Shown: positions 1 through 11,465, counted from the first letter of the stretch. The stretch: DNA of 64,000 nucleotides from Ascaphus truei (GCA_036426205.1 CM071579.1:15487812-15551811), one strand, 5' to 3'. Notes: generated from the sequence alone by a model not told the origin. Numbers and translations are program-made.

Positions 1-966
1 AAGGACTATGCTCGGCAGGGAGCATTGTGGGAAAGCAGTACTTAAAGATCAGAGAACCAATGGCAGAAGGGGCGTGTGGCAGTATTGCTTTGGTGACTGA
101 ATCCAGGCTGCAGTAAATATCAGGGGAAGTGTTCCAGGACTGCACTTGTCTACATGGTAAGGCAAACAGTAAACCGAGGAGCGGATTCCTTAGATTAAGT
201 AAGGTATCTGCCCCTTTAGCTATTTGAGGAGATCAAGGAGCAGTACATCTGTTGCGCAGCCTGATTATTGGGTCTGGGATCAGACTCCCCTCTGGATAGA
301 GACTATCTTCACAGAAGATCATACCACGCAGTGACTGCGGCCTGCGGACTGGGGATGGACCAGCCCCAAAGCATAGACGATACGGTGATATTATCCAAGC
401 CGGAATTCCCCCCACGCGTAGGCGGACGACATGTCGGATCAGACGGATTCCATTCTGTTATCCTGCTGTACCCGGGTGCAGGAGACCCGGGCAGGTACCT
501 ATTGTACTGCACTAACACTCCACGGGATAGCGCTATCTCCAACACTTTGGGTGGGCCTGGAAATAAGGGACATCAGGGAATTGGTGCCCAGCACCAAGGT
601 ACTTTGGGGAAACCTATGTTGGTATGTGGTGGGGTGAACTTCTATATGTATGGGTATATGCATATTACTGTGTGGTACAGAGTACCAAGGTTATTACTTA
701 TAGTAAAAAGGTTGCTAGCAAATATTGTGTGCGTGCATTATTAGTAGTATTATTATTATTATTGTTCCTGTAAGAGGACCATTCCACCCTGTTGGGAACC
801 CTTACAGGTGGAGGCGCTGTATCCAAAGAATTAGGTAACCCCAGGCTCCCAGCGGCAGAGGTTCAGGCCTTCTGTGAGCCTCTCAGGTAACGCACCACAC
901 ACGGTAACACAGGTGTAATCCCCCACATGCTCCCTATCTGCGATTGGGGGGGCAAAGTGTGTTACA
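1..966 (+). mobile_element. 3' part of a long LTR (TGTAGC...GTTACA family)
   Basis: This is the right-hand part of an LTR whose start lies before the window. It ends in GTTACA at 961-966. About 155 bases before the end is the block GGTGGAGGCGCTGTA (from 809), followed by a CCCCAGGCTC...GTGAGCCT stretch. The same arrangement occurs in the solo LTR at 54436-55818. Further upstream, the stretch CCCACGCG...GGATCAG (411-441) and the GGGCAGGTA block (489-497) also match that LTR. The open frames here are not conserved in the relatives and I do not regard them as genes. No internal retroelement sequence follows, so it is probably a solo LTR or a truncated element. Confidence 0.6.
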
Positions 967-1039
967 TATGGATGGGCCATTTATTTAACTCAACAATGAA
1001 TATTGCCTGGGCTATTGTTGCATGGATTTCTACCCATAC

Positions 1040-1745
1040 CTACTACAAAAGACATAAAGCCCCAGAGCTACATCCAACATGACAAATTATATACAGGAGG
1101 GCCCCGGGTATATGGCGGGTTCCGTTCCAGGGCCCGCCATATAGTGAAAATCGCCAGAAAGCGGATCCGGCAATTTTCAGTTGTTTTGCATGCGCAAAAC
1201 GGCATTTTTGCCGTTCTGCGCATGCGTGACCTATGGTCTGCGCTCGCAAACTACAGTATGCGCGAGCAACCTACGGTCTGTGCATGCGCGCCGGGCGCAA
1301 CCGCCCATTCTGCGCATGCGCGACTGAGGATCAAAGATGGCGGCCCCCTTCTCGGTGCCGCCGTATCGGCGGATCGCCGAAAAGCGGGGCGCGAGAAGCG
1401 GGGCTCTGCTTTAGTTAAATACTTATCTGTATTTAAATCCCACAGCCACGTTATGGTGAGGCCTATCTATCCATCCTAACACTGTTGCACCTGCAGAAAG
1501 CTCTCCTAACCTCTCTAATAGAGGGAGAACTGTTTTAATAGACTTCTCATTCACAGGTACATAGCCAGAACTGCCATTTAAAAGGTGGGATGGGCGAGCT
1601 TGAAACCAGGGAGGACAGGGGCTTTTTGTCTTGTGTGCTATACATGTGGTCACAATCCTAGTAGCGCTCCTTTAAACACAAATATATAATGTGCTGGGTT
1701 TGGGTTCTGAGCTTACAGTGACTCTGTGGTTGTGTTTGTAAATTT
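1040..1745. repeat. Unclassified interspersed repeat, copy A (split by MITE)
   Basis: Once the MITE at 1094-1411 is removed, this stretch aligns with 31640-32045. Shared blocks include GTTAAATACTTATCTGT, CACCTGCAGAAAGCTCTCC, TAACCTCTCTAAT, GAGGGAGAACTGT and CACAATCCTAGTAGC. I see no coding capacity. The family is unknown to me. The two copies are clearly diverged, so the repeat is old. Confidence 0.7.
1094..1411. mobile_element. CpG-rich TA-target MITE, copy 1 (Tc1/mariner-like)
   Basis: A 318-bp element closely similar to 9699-10017. It begins CAGGAGGGCCCCG and ends with the imperfect inverse (GGGGCTCTGCTT), flanked on each side by TA (1092-1093 and 1412-1413). Related sequence at 31683-31700 shows the unfilled site with a single TA. 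The CAG start, TA target and lack of coding sequence fit a non-autonomous Tc1/mariner-type element. It contains several GCGCATGCG blocks (for example 1218-1226 and 1312-1323), which resemble NRF1 sites, and AAGATGGCGGC (1334-1344), which resembles a YY1 site. Confidence 0.85.
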
Positions 1746-2463
1746 CCATTCCTACTACACCATATTTGAAGCAGAATAATTGAATGCTCAATCCTGTTTC
1801 TCACCTCATATTCCAAATACAGCCTATTAGTATTTACGATAAGCCTGTTCTTGTCTAAACTGCCTTCATTGGTGAGGAATTATCCCCTACCTGCACATAG
1901 GTCAGAGCATTTATTTTAATTGTTAATCTGTAGCATATAATCATAATAAATAAAAGAGCTGGGAAGGACGTGAAAGCTCCAAAGAGGATGATTTAAGGGT
2001 CTTATTATCTCCATTTTTATGACTCATTTTAAGCCTGAGACATACATCTCTTGCCTTGTTGGAATACTTTTCCTGAGAAAAAAAAAATACCTGCTGCAAT
2101 TGCAGTTGAATTTGTATTTAACTTCTGTTTTTATATTATAATCATCATTTACATTTTGTACTTTCTGCAATGCACGGAAAATCTCTTACAGCATTGAATT
2201 AGTGGCCATGCAGCTAGAGCAGAACAACATCAAAGCAATACAAGGCCCTTCACATTTTATCACAGCATTTAAATGCTGGGTCAGGGTCCTTGATGGACAT
2301 TACAATATATGCATGTCCCCACTAGAGACGTGTGAACTTATTGTTCACATTTCAGAACTTTTCAAAATTAGCCAACATTTTATTGCTGAAAATACAACTT
2401 TTTCAAAATTTGCTGAGTACAGTTTAAAAGTCTCTATACCCTGAAGTATGGGGAGAAAGTCTG
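1746..2463. other. AT-rich intergenic DNA, nothing recognised
   Basis: I see no conserved reading frame, RNA gene or known repeat here. Confidence 0.5.
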
Positions 2464-2471
2464 ATGTAGAA

Positions 2472-2815
2472 CAGGGGGGCACAATCTTTTTTCCCTGCAC
2501 CCCGTGCTGGTTTTCCCCCTCTCTTCGCCCCCCCATATTACCTTGATTCAGATGTCCTGGCGCCATGACGTCATGTTGTCATGGGAACGTGACGTCACAT
2601 GAGCCAGCAGCGTCATTTGACGCCGCGTTGCCATGGCGACGCGTAACCAGGAGCATCTGAATCAAGGTAAGTGAGGTTAACAGAGGCCCCGCAGCTTCCC
2701 CGGCATTAATTTAAATGCCTTTGGGAAGCGCGTGGGACCTCTGTAAACCCCGTGCCCCCCACAATGACTCTCGTGCCCCCCCTGGGGGGCACACCCCCCA
2801 CTTTGCGCACCGCTG
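2472..2815. mobile_element. hAT-type MITE, copy A
   Basis: A 344-bp non-coding element that starts CAGGGGGGCACAATC and ends GTTTGCGCACC-type sequence (CTTTGCGCACCGCTG), i.e. imperfect terminal inverted repeats beginning CAG. It is flanked by an 8-bp duplication, atgtagaa (2464-2471) and atgtagta (2816-2823), 7 of 8 matching, as expected for hAT elements. Inside are a perfect 17-bp inverted repeat (2538-2554 with 2654-2670) and two CRE palindromes TGACGTCA (2566-2573 and 2590-2597). Copy B is at 23363-23698. Confidence 0.8.
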
Positions 2816-3062
2816 ATGTAGTAGAATACTCAAAGATTTCTATACCTCCCAAAACACTCCATCTATGAAATGTGAAGAGATACCTGTCAACATATCGCTC
2901 TCTCGCGCTCTCGCTCTCATTTTACCAACAAAGGCTTGATAAAAAAATGACGAATTTCCCTTCAACTTTGTCAATGGCGCTCAAACTTTTTATATTAAAT
3001 GTTGTAGTATACTTTTTAATTTTTTTCAAATGTTTTAGTGAAATATTGGCAAACCAGGATCA

Positions 3063-3950
3063 CACTGTGTGACGGCTGGCCATCATGGAAATGTCTGCTC
3101 ACGCCAAGACACAAGACCACCGGTACCCAAAACAGTGAGTCTATTCAGACTCCACCCGCCAGGAAAGCGCCTTGGTCCTATTGACAGCGAAGGATTCCTG
3201 CTCAAGCTAGGGCAAAAGGGTGCCCAAAAACCCCCACTACTATTCCTCGTGTTACTTTTCTAGGATGGTAGCATCACCATTCAGAACCACTAGGGGGACC
3301 ACCCCAAGATCCACACTTTTATACTGATACAACCCACCCAATCCTGGGATCACTTACCCAAACTACACACTGTGAATCCTAACCTGACTTTGCTAGGATG
3401 GTAGAGTCAACACCCAGAAACACTAGGGGGGTCATCCCTAGAGCCACGCTTGGATACCTGGGATAAAGCCTACCCAATCCTTGTGATAACGGACTCTTGC
3501 TGGGAGTCACAACCTTACTCTTGTACTTTGGTGGGTTCTGGGGATAAAGGGACCTCTGAAAACCCAAAGACTCCCTGGGCTCCCAGAACTCACCAAACTA
3601 ATTACACAATATCTGTATATACACCGTAATAATTGTAGCCCAACCTATTAACCCTGGTGGTACCTGGGGCACAGGGATCTCCACCTAACTTTGAGAGTCC
3701 CTGAGCCTCCAGAAAGCACACAGCAAAGTTATCCAATCACAGGACATAAACAGTAACAACCCTATCCTAAATGTACTAAGGGGTAGAAAGTCCATCAACC
3801 AGGCTATGAGTTAACCCTCCCACCCACTCCTGGTAATCCATGACTCACACAAAGAGTCAATCCAACTTCAATGACTTGGCCCCTGAGCAAATACCATAAT
3901 ATACTGTACATGTAGCCAGGGCTGGTTGTGCTAGTGTGTCGTTAATCTAA
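3063..3950. repeat. Unclassified repeat-like block with internal duplication
   Basis: The stretch begins TGTGACGGCTGGCC, a common kind of LTR start, but I find no matching end or target duplication. Inside it, TAGGATGGTAG...ACTAGGGGG...CACCC at 3263-3306 recurs at 3393-3437, about 130 bases later, so part of it is a degenerate tandem duplication. The open frames are short and unlike known proteins. It may be an LTR fragment. Confidence 0.35.
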
Positions 3951-4470
3951 ATGCACTGTTACCCATCCCTTATTCCCATAATAAAAACTTCAGATGACTA
4001 AAAAGTATTTTGATGGATTGAGAGAGGAGAAAAGTTTGAGGATTTAATATTTTTCTGATCAGTCGCCCTGGAAAGATTTTCCACTATGGCATTCTGGAAA
4101 AAAAAGGCCAAAGCATCCGCTCCTGCTTCATGTGTGTAGGCAATCTCTAGACTTATTCCAGGACCCATAGTTATATTTGAAGGTAAGTAAGTTCTGTTTT
4201 CAGTGTTTGGAACAGTAGTACTCTAACTGTAGCTGAATGTTACCCTGTACCTGTATAAGTGTTACATTTGTTTTTTCTCCAGGAATCATGGACAAAACAT
4301 AGTACATCTGCTACAATTATTAAGGACAGTGCAATCAATAGGGTCCAAACACCACCAGAGTAAATACTGTAACTATTTTGAGAAGTAGTATACTATTAAC
4401 TGCACTGTGCTTTGCTGTTGTGTGTGCTTGTTTTATTATTGGCAGTAACCATTCCGTATATGTTTCTGTA
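3951..4470. other. Intergenic, nothing recognised
   Basis: AT-rich sequence without a supportable feature. It contains two TACTGTA-type heptamers near its ends (3902 and 4365). Confidence 0.4.
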
Positions 4471-4474
4471 TTTT

Positions 4475-4610
4475 CAGATCCCCTGATTTGAACCCCATAG
4501 AATTTGTGCAGTATGCACTGAAACATCATCTGAGAAAGTAGCAAACAAAGACGAGCTAGAGAAAAGAGAAGGGGATCCTGAAGTACTGGAATGCGTCTCT
4601 AACTGTGAAA
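4475..4610 (+). pseudogene. Tc1/mariner transposase fragment
   Basis: One frame reads SPDLNPIEFVQYALKHHLRK and then hits a stop. SPDLNPIE followed by a W/L-rich helix is the hallmark of Tc1/mariner transposases just before the last acidic residue of the DDE/D catalytic triad. Only about 40 codons are left. I could not find the N-terminal DNA-binding domain, the first catalytic residues or terminal repeats nearby. This is a short dead relic, unrelated in position to the larger Tc1 copy at 36803. Confidence 0.6.
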
Positions 4611-6172
4611 ATGTGCATTAATTACATACATCATGTAATTAATGTGTTACAGGTGGTTATTGAAAGAAACTGAATGGCAATTGGAATGTGATTTTAATAC
4701 ATTATTGCCTTTTATGTTACACTAAACAAGTTTTGTTTTCACATCTTTTTTGACTCTTCGAGATGCAAGTTTCGGTAACAGCTGTCAAGTATCAACCACT
4801 GATGGGGTGTGAACGTCTTCATCTGATTTGACCATTGGTTAACAAAAGGCAGGTTGATCAGTGAGATAATCATTCTTGATTTTTACAATTCATGCCATTA
4901 GTATATAGCAAGCAAACTTTTGTTGCATGCACAATGCCCAGTTTAGAGATGGACACTCAAGGGGCAGGGGAGGCACAGCCAATAGGGTCCCAGTACTCCC
5001 CTGGGTTCTCCCGGTGCATGAATGTGTGGTCCCGGCAGGCTCTGTGGGGAGGTCTAGTTGTCTGGCTGCTTATTTAAAAATAAAGGGATTCTAGACATTT
5101 CTAGTGACATAGTTTCATTGTACAGTATATTGTATAGGAACAGTGAACACATTTTTCCCATGGCTGTAATCTTGCACCTTGTCATGGTACCGAAAAACGT
5201 AAGTCTAACTACATCTGTACAGTATCATTTAAATGGAAGTCTTCTTATATTCTATATTTTTTTATTAATTGTATCATATTATTATTTCCTATCACCTGAT
5301 GTCTGTATTTAATGTGCTGTGTAAATGGTTGCAACTATGTAGATACAAATATACAAACACTCTAGGCACATAAATCTTCTTATTGATCTATGCATTGCAC
5401 ATACAGTATGACCTACTCAAACATGTGTAGTCGAATAGGAGAAAAGTATTTTGCTTGAATTTTAATTTAACTCCACAATGCCTTGCCTGAGTCACGTCAC
5501 CCCTTGTTTTCCAGATTAATTACAGCTGATAGAATGTTAGAAAGAATGGAAATTTAGATACAATAGTGCTCTATATGTGTAATATGTCACATTGTGCCTT
5601 CAGTGTTGAATTAATGTTAATCAGTAAACTGTGTTCCATGATTTAAGTTCTATCCCAGTAATATAGAGCATGATATTTGCCAGTTTCTATCCTAATCTGA
5701 TAATAATTTGACAAATATTATAATTCATAGAAGTTATAAGATATTACAACATGTGCTTTTCCTTTTTATATTAGGTAAATAAAAAAAACAATATTGTAAG
5801 ATTGTATAACTTTTATTAACGTTGTATATCAACGTAAGGAAGTTTTTCCTCTGGTAGTCATAACATGTAATTACTTTTGTAAGCATTTACCTTGAGCCTC
5901 ATGCTGTAACAAGAACACTCAATGTTCTACATCAAGTCAAACTGAACAATTAATTTATTATTCTGTCCAGACAACGATATATCCATATTACATACAATCA
6001 CAGACAGAGGCACTGACAGAAACCTCAGGGAATTTAAGAGAAATAAAATGCATACAGTATTGTGCTGTGTCTGAAATATTATTGCAATATGGCAAAATAA
6101 ATCAACTATAAAACAGGCCATGGAAAACCAATGAATATAAAGTATACAAATGGCACTGACAGTGGAACAGCG
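4611..6172. other. AT-rich intergenic DNA
   Basis: No gene seen. Four TACAGTA heptamers occur at 5121, 5218, 5402 and 6053. Confidence 0.5.
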
Positions 6173-6188
6173 TAACAATTAGACATGT

Positions 6189-6834
6189 AGAAGAACAATG
6201 TTCAAATATAGTGCTCAAGTGACATGCTCTGTAATTAACAATGATTTCTTGATTGAAGGGAATAGGCTGGGTATAAGGTATATAATTGAGTGAGGTATAT
6301 ATGGGTGCGTGTGTAGTCTGTGACCTGAATAAATGTCCTGGTGAGTGTGGGTGATGGAGATATATGAGCCCCACCCCCTCACTGCCAATGTGGACTGGTA
6401 CTGACACTTGTATAAACACACCAATAAAATACCTCTATGTACTGTTTAAAGGTACAACTCACGTGACCTTGCCCATTGTGCCTTCTGGAAAGCGTGCTCC
6501 TGCTGGTAGAAATTATTCGGGTAGCCACAGATGTAGAGGTGCAGCGCACAGCGATAAACTGGATCCACGGGACAGCAGCAGTATAATGAAAATAAAAGTT
6601 CTTTATTGAGAAGTCATGGTGCAGACAGGTATGGGTGCAGGAAAAAACCTCTGTCTTAACGGTGTCACGCCTGTGCTGGCGGCTTCGTGGGAGAGACAGA
6701 GGTTTTTTCCTGCACCCATACCTGTCTGCACCATGACTTCTCAATAAAGAACTTTTATTTTCATTATACTGCTGCTGTCCCGTGGATCCAGTTTATCGCT
6801 GTGCGCTGCACCTCTACATCTGTGGCTACCCGAA
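6189..6834. mobile_element. Foldback retroposon 1 with 16-bp target duplication
   Basis: A 646-bp insertion flanked by the exact 16-bp direct repeat taacaattagacatgt (6173-6188 and 6835-6850). Its right part is an almost perfect palindrome: left arm 6513-6656, loop 6657-6693, right arm 6694-6837, 144 bases each. The first 324 bases are unpaired. The right arm runs straight into the target duplication, so it looks like a truncated inverted second copy of the left part. The arm contains a CAATAAAGAACTTTTATTT block, shared in outline with other members (AATAAAG...TTTT). The long target duplication points to target-primed insertion and away from a cut-and-paste transposon. Confidence 0.75.
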
Positions 6835-6850
6835 TAACAATTAGACATGT

Positions 6851-8306
6851 TTACTCCGAAATAATACCAAGACAGTAAACAGGCTACTTCTTATAAAGCT
6901 GATCTGATTTATTAGAAAAAAATAAACCCTCCATTGACAAATTGCTATTTTACTATTACTGCAACCCCCTACCAATCCAGAACGATAACTTCAATATACT
7001 GTACAGCCCATTATTTAGTTGAAATAATTATTATTATTATTTGTTTGTCAAGCTGGGTTAAGGCCACGTTAAGTTATTTGATTGAGTTTTGTAGATCTGG
7101 ACCTTATTGAGTTAATGAAATAATTTGTGAGATTATTTTATACTACATATATTTTTGGAAAAACAGTAGCAAGTTGTATGGCCTTTTGTGACTTTTTTTG
7201 GCTGCCGTTTTGGTTTTATTAACACTTAAATCTTCGGCAATTTAAAAAAAGAAATAAATCTAGGGGGAAAAAACAGAAGTGAGTCATCCTGGTGTTTCCA
7301 TGACTACTATTACATTGATTAATGAAATGACTACAATGATCATGCTTCTGCCTGGCAGCTTTTCCTCCTGTCTGCGAGGACGGTTTTAATTTCACTCATG
7401 TACAAAGAGGTGGGGAAGTTGCCATACTTGCCACCAGTAGACTCACTCTGTGACCTACTGTAAGTACCAAGAACAATCCTGAATTATTTTTGTGCATCAA
7501 AATTGTAGTGCTACAAAGTAGTAAAAAAAAATCATAAAATGTGAGTTGTGTGAAGGCTTTATACACCCGCTGTATTATTCCGTGTTTAGAAAAATCATTT
7601 TTGATGCATTGAATGCTCCATTGATACAATTTGAATTACTTGTACTTTGTTAAATATATGACTAGTGTTAGTAAATATTCATTATAAGTGTAATATCATT
7701 TATAATAAACATACTGTGAAAATATATATATTTTTAAATGGTTAATACATAGCAACTTAATTCTGTGCTAACACTATTTACAGTCTGATTAGGATATCTG
7801 CCATGTTGAATTGGTGGGCGATTTGGACAAATCAAGTTTTTTAGATGCACAGAAACCGTCCTTTTACGTATATACAATTTACATCTGTTAATTTTTATGC
7901 GCAGGTGGAGAAATCTTAGGGGAATACATCTAATGATTATTAATGTTAATACATTTACAATGAGATACCTGAGTGTCCATTATGTGCCAAAAAGCCTCTT
8001 GGTGACCAGGTCCCCATGTTGTAGGGGAAAGTCTGCATTTGTAAGTACACGTGAATACTCTTCATTTGCATATGATGTTGTTTGCCCTAATAACCTGTTG
8101 TAAGCTTTCACATCTAGGAAAGAATATTTTGGGATATCTGAGTCAGATAGGAGGACCATTTAAGAGCAGAACTAGTGGGGGTCATGTATTCACATGTCCC
8201 AACTGGGACCAATGTATCCCCAACTTTATCAAAGAAAGAGATGCAAAGTCCTTTATTGCATTTTTTTCCTTTAATAAAACCAGTTGATATTTTTTAACAC
8301 CACATT
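6851..8306. other. AT-rich intergenic DNA
   Basis: No gene or RNA recognised. Open frames are short and AT-rich. Confidence 0.5.
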
Positions 8307-8385
8307 TTGGGCCAGTTTTGCAGCTGGAGACTTTGATACATATCTCTCTATGGTGATCTGTAAGGCTGTAAAACAAGGGCACATA

Positions 8386-8562
8386 CAGATGCAGCGGCCA
8401 TTATTCGAACACTTCAATTGCACACAATCCATGAAATTCTAACAAAGCAACCGCGATAAACACGTGTGCCTGGGGCGATTGGCCGCGCTCATGCCGCGTG
8501 AAGTACAGCAGCGCACACGAAAACGGCGCCGTGATTTGTTCGAATAACGGCCGCTGCATCTG
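8386..8562. mobile_element. Short CpG-rich MITE with 25-bp inverted ends
   Basis: A 177-bp element with near-perfect 25-bp terminal inverted repeats: CAGATGCAGCGGCCATTATT at the left, and the inverse (AATAACGGCCGCTGCATCTG) ending at 8562. CACAT lies directly outside each end (8381-8385 and 8563-8567 within a base), a possible 5-bp target duplication. It has no coding capacity. It sits between two related 35-base sequences (8307-8343 and 8670-8706, sharing TTTGCAGC and GAGACTTTGATACA), which suggests insertion into an older repeat. Confidence 0.7.
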
Positions 8563-8898
8563 CACATTATTTATACCATAATAAACTAAATGTATTAAGG
8601 AAAAACATTCCCATTGAAACATATAGGGTTTTCTTCTTTGCTGAATCTGGTGCAATATTTCTGCATTCGTTTTGCCCGGCTTTGCAGCAGGGAGACTTTG
8701 ATACAATGTATTTTACTAGCGTTTGTAACACAAATTAAAACTCAACTAAATATTACCAAAGTGTGGAGAAGGGTTTCTTCTTGGATGTCACAATGCCAAT
8801 GATCACATGGGACAGAGGACTTTGACAAATGCTCTTTGTAAGTAAGTACCTGAATTAATGAGCACAGTGGGTTAAAGTTACGACGCATATAGTATAAC

Positions 8899-9305
8899 TA
8901 GAGATTGGCGATTCCGTCGAAATCCGTTTCCCGGATTTTGGCTGATGTTACCCACAAAATACGTTTCCCGGTGTAAGATTCGCAAATGGATTTGGGCAGT
9001 TTCAATCCGTGCGGATCCATCAAAATCCGCCATTGGATACATCCCGTGTATGGATTTGTAAAATCCAATCCGCGAATTCAGAAGTAAGAATCCGCATTGT
9101 ACGAATCCGCAGTTTGGATTGTACAAATCCGTCTACGGGTTGCAGGTTGCAGAATCCGCAGCGTGTATTGGTAATAATAATAATTAAAAAAAAATACAAA
9201 AAACACGAATCACCCTTTTTGACATTGATCCGCTGAAATTCGGGGTCCAATGGAAATGGCTGATCCGCTGCGGATCTAAATTCGGAAAAAAATTGCCCAT
9301 CTCTA
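8899..9305. mobile_element. hAT-like MITE rich in AATCCGC
   Basis: The ends are inverted: TAGAGATTGGCGATTCCG at the left, and the inverse of TAGAGATGGGCAATTTTT at the right. The flanking 8-mers agtataac and tgtataat match at 6 of 8 positions, suggesting an old hAT-type duplication. The interior repeats the motif ATCCGC/AATCCG in both orientations, as transposase-binding subterminal repeats often do. No transposase is encoded. Confidence 0.6.
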
Positions 9306-9696
9306 TGTATAATAAATAGGTGATTGTGTAGCGAAAAGAAAATTAAGTTGTGAAATGTATTCTGCACTCACAAAACGCTTTGATTCCAAAATTGACATCT
9401 ATCAGTAATTAAAAAATTATCTCTGCAATTAAATGCTGGAATTTAAAATAAATGTTTGAAGTAAAAAAAGTCCTGATGTGCAATTAAGAGAAAAATTAAA
9501 AGCACAACTTGGTTTAATGTGAATGCTTGTCATGAATACCCCATTGGATGTTACATTATATTAATATCCATCAGCAATAAAAAGAAACACAGATAATGTA
9601 TCACATATTCATCCTCTGTGCACAATATTCTGCATTTGTATGTAGAGCTAAAGAAAATAACTATTATACGATTTACTTTCAAGAACAAATTATGAA
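9306..9696. other. AT-rich intergenic DNA
   Basis: Nothing recognised. Confidence 0.5.
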
Positions 9697-9698
9697 TA

Positions 9699-10017
9699 CA
9701 GGAGGGCCCCGGGTATATGGCGGGTTCCGTTCCAGGGTCCTGGCGTATAGTGAAAATCGCCGGAAAGCGGATCCGGCGATTTTCAGTTGTTTGTATGCGC
9801 AAATCGGCATTTTCGCCGTTTTGCGCATGCGTGACCTATGGTCTGCGCGCGCAAACTACAGTATGCGCACGCAACCTACGGTCTGCGCATGCGCGCCGGG
9901 CACAACCGCCCGTTCTACGCATGCGCGACTGGGGATCCAAGATGGCGGCCCCCTTCTCGGTGCCGCCGTATCGGCCGATCGCCAAAAAGCGGAGCGCCGA
10001 GAAGCAGGGCCCTGCTG
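9699..10017. mobile_element. CpG-rich TA-target MITE, copy 2
   Basis: A 319-bp sister of 1094-1411, flanked by TA (9697-9698 and 10018-10019). The ends are CAGGAGGGCCCCG and CAGGGCCCTGCTG (imperfect inverted repeats). It holds a perfect CCAAGATGGCGGC (9937-9949; YY1-like) and several GCGCATGCG (NRF1-like) blocks. Differences from copy 1 are scattered substitutions, many at CpG. No coding capacity. Confidence 0.85.
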
Positions 10018-10620
10018 TATAAATATCACCTAATTAATCCCCTGTAATATCAGTTAAACCTGGATCTTTGCTGAAATGTTTTTTAAATAAAAAAAACTTT
10101 AATAGTTGCATATAACTCAACTGAAACTCGTCTCCTTCTTTGTTATCTGGCTATCTACTTTATGTTACAATATCTAAGTGGCAATAACAGCGTTAACAGT
10201 CTGTTCATTAGAGAGAAAATACATGTAAGCCTGGGTTTCCATTTCATGGTGCGAGCTTTGTATTTCTGTTGGAATACAGCCGGACAGAAATAAAAAAAAG
10301 TGTAATAAAAATGTCTCTAAAACAGGGAAGTGAAACCCTCATGCAACCTTTATAGATCTAGCAGAATAGCGGTTGATGTGATTTAAGAGAATTTTACATC
10401 AAAGGGCAGTGGAGATTATCAAGTCAAGGATTGAAGCACATCTCCCATTCTGCCGACACTGATGTATTCAAGAAGAGTAGACTCCACGCCTGTTTAATGA
10501 AGGCATGAAGTGGTGATGCAGCGCGCACTTACTGAAATGGACAAGCAAATAATGCAGAGAAAATGGAGAGATGGAAAGTTCAATGTAAAATGACAAATTT
10601 GACTAAAATAGGAAAAAAAT
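10018..10620. other. AT-rich intergenic DNA
   Basis: Nothing recognised. Confidence 0.5.
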
Positions 10621-10621
10621 G

Positions 10622-10656
10622 TGTATATATATTATATATATAGATATATATATATA

Positions 10657-10701
<45 letters not shown>

Positions 10702-10706
10702 CACAC
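10622..10706. repeat. AT/AC dinucleotide microsatellite
   Basis: A run of (TA)n, then (AC)n, then TATATACACAC. Confidence 0.95.
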
Positions 10707-10708
10707 AC

Positions 10709-11465
10709 AAAAAAACTGCAGTAGCGCCAAAAAGGTGATTCTAAAATCTAATATAATTGTGTAAATAACCAATACAAGTGAGTTATTAATGTGGTTATAA
10801 TGAATACTACATAAGTAGTTTCCTAGGAATGAAAACGTGTGGATAGTGATAAATGCAATGTTAGTACTGGGCATAAACTGTGCAAATGGTTAGAACATAC
10901 TAATCGAGACACAACAAACACCCCATGAAACAAATACAAAACCCTCTTGCAAAAAAGTGTCCACTCAGCAACATTTCAAAGATGAAATGGAAATGAAGGA
11001 GTCCAGGCTGCTTTTCAAGATGAACCACATCCATTCCAACTGACCTAAAGAGAGAAAGAAACGAAAAGCGCACGCTCCAAAGCATATAAAAATCAAGGGG
11101 TTGCATTGGTTATCTCATCATCATTTGAGAAAGTCATTGATTGTGATGAAACGCATCAGGACTGTTTGACACTGTGTCATCACGCCAGCGTCTGCCTTGG
11201 TCTGAGCTGACTCACGCCGTTTGTCAAGACCCCAGGATTTCCAGCAGGCAGCTAGTAGCAGTACATGGCTGCCTCACGCCACCTCTGTTTTAACATCCGG
11301 CTGACTGCATCCCTCCGCCCACGCTACAAGCTTGTCATCTAAGGATGAGCCTTCACGGAGGATATAGTTGACGGTGATATTGCATTCACATATGGCGATT
11401 TTAAAGTTCACTTTTGTAAGTGCGCTTGTTTCCCCTTCCTTCGTCTTTCCTCCTTCATTTTAATT
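10709..11465. mobile_element. Foldback-group retroposon 6, non-palindromic member
   Basis: The start AAAAAAACTGCAGTAGCGCC is the kind of oligo(A/T) plus GCGC terminus seen at the outer ends of the elements at 29071-30431 and 35555-36655. At 11125-11157 it has TTGAGAAAG...GATGAAACGCATC, close to the motif in the members at 56488 and 63483. A second GCGC end (GTGCGCTTGTTTCCCC) lies near 11417. I did not find a target duplication, because the left side abuts a microsatellite. The right boundary is approximate. Confidence 0.45.

Noticed and set aside
6379..6878. Two frames with the same protein segment (EVFSCTHTCLHHDFSIKNFY)
   Set aside because: The duplicated peptide is the result of the inverted arms of the foldback element, not of a repeated-domain gene.
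10640..10874. An open frame ending in a Cys/Val run
   Set aside because: It is the translation of the AC/AT microsatellite.
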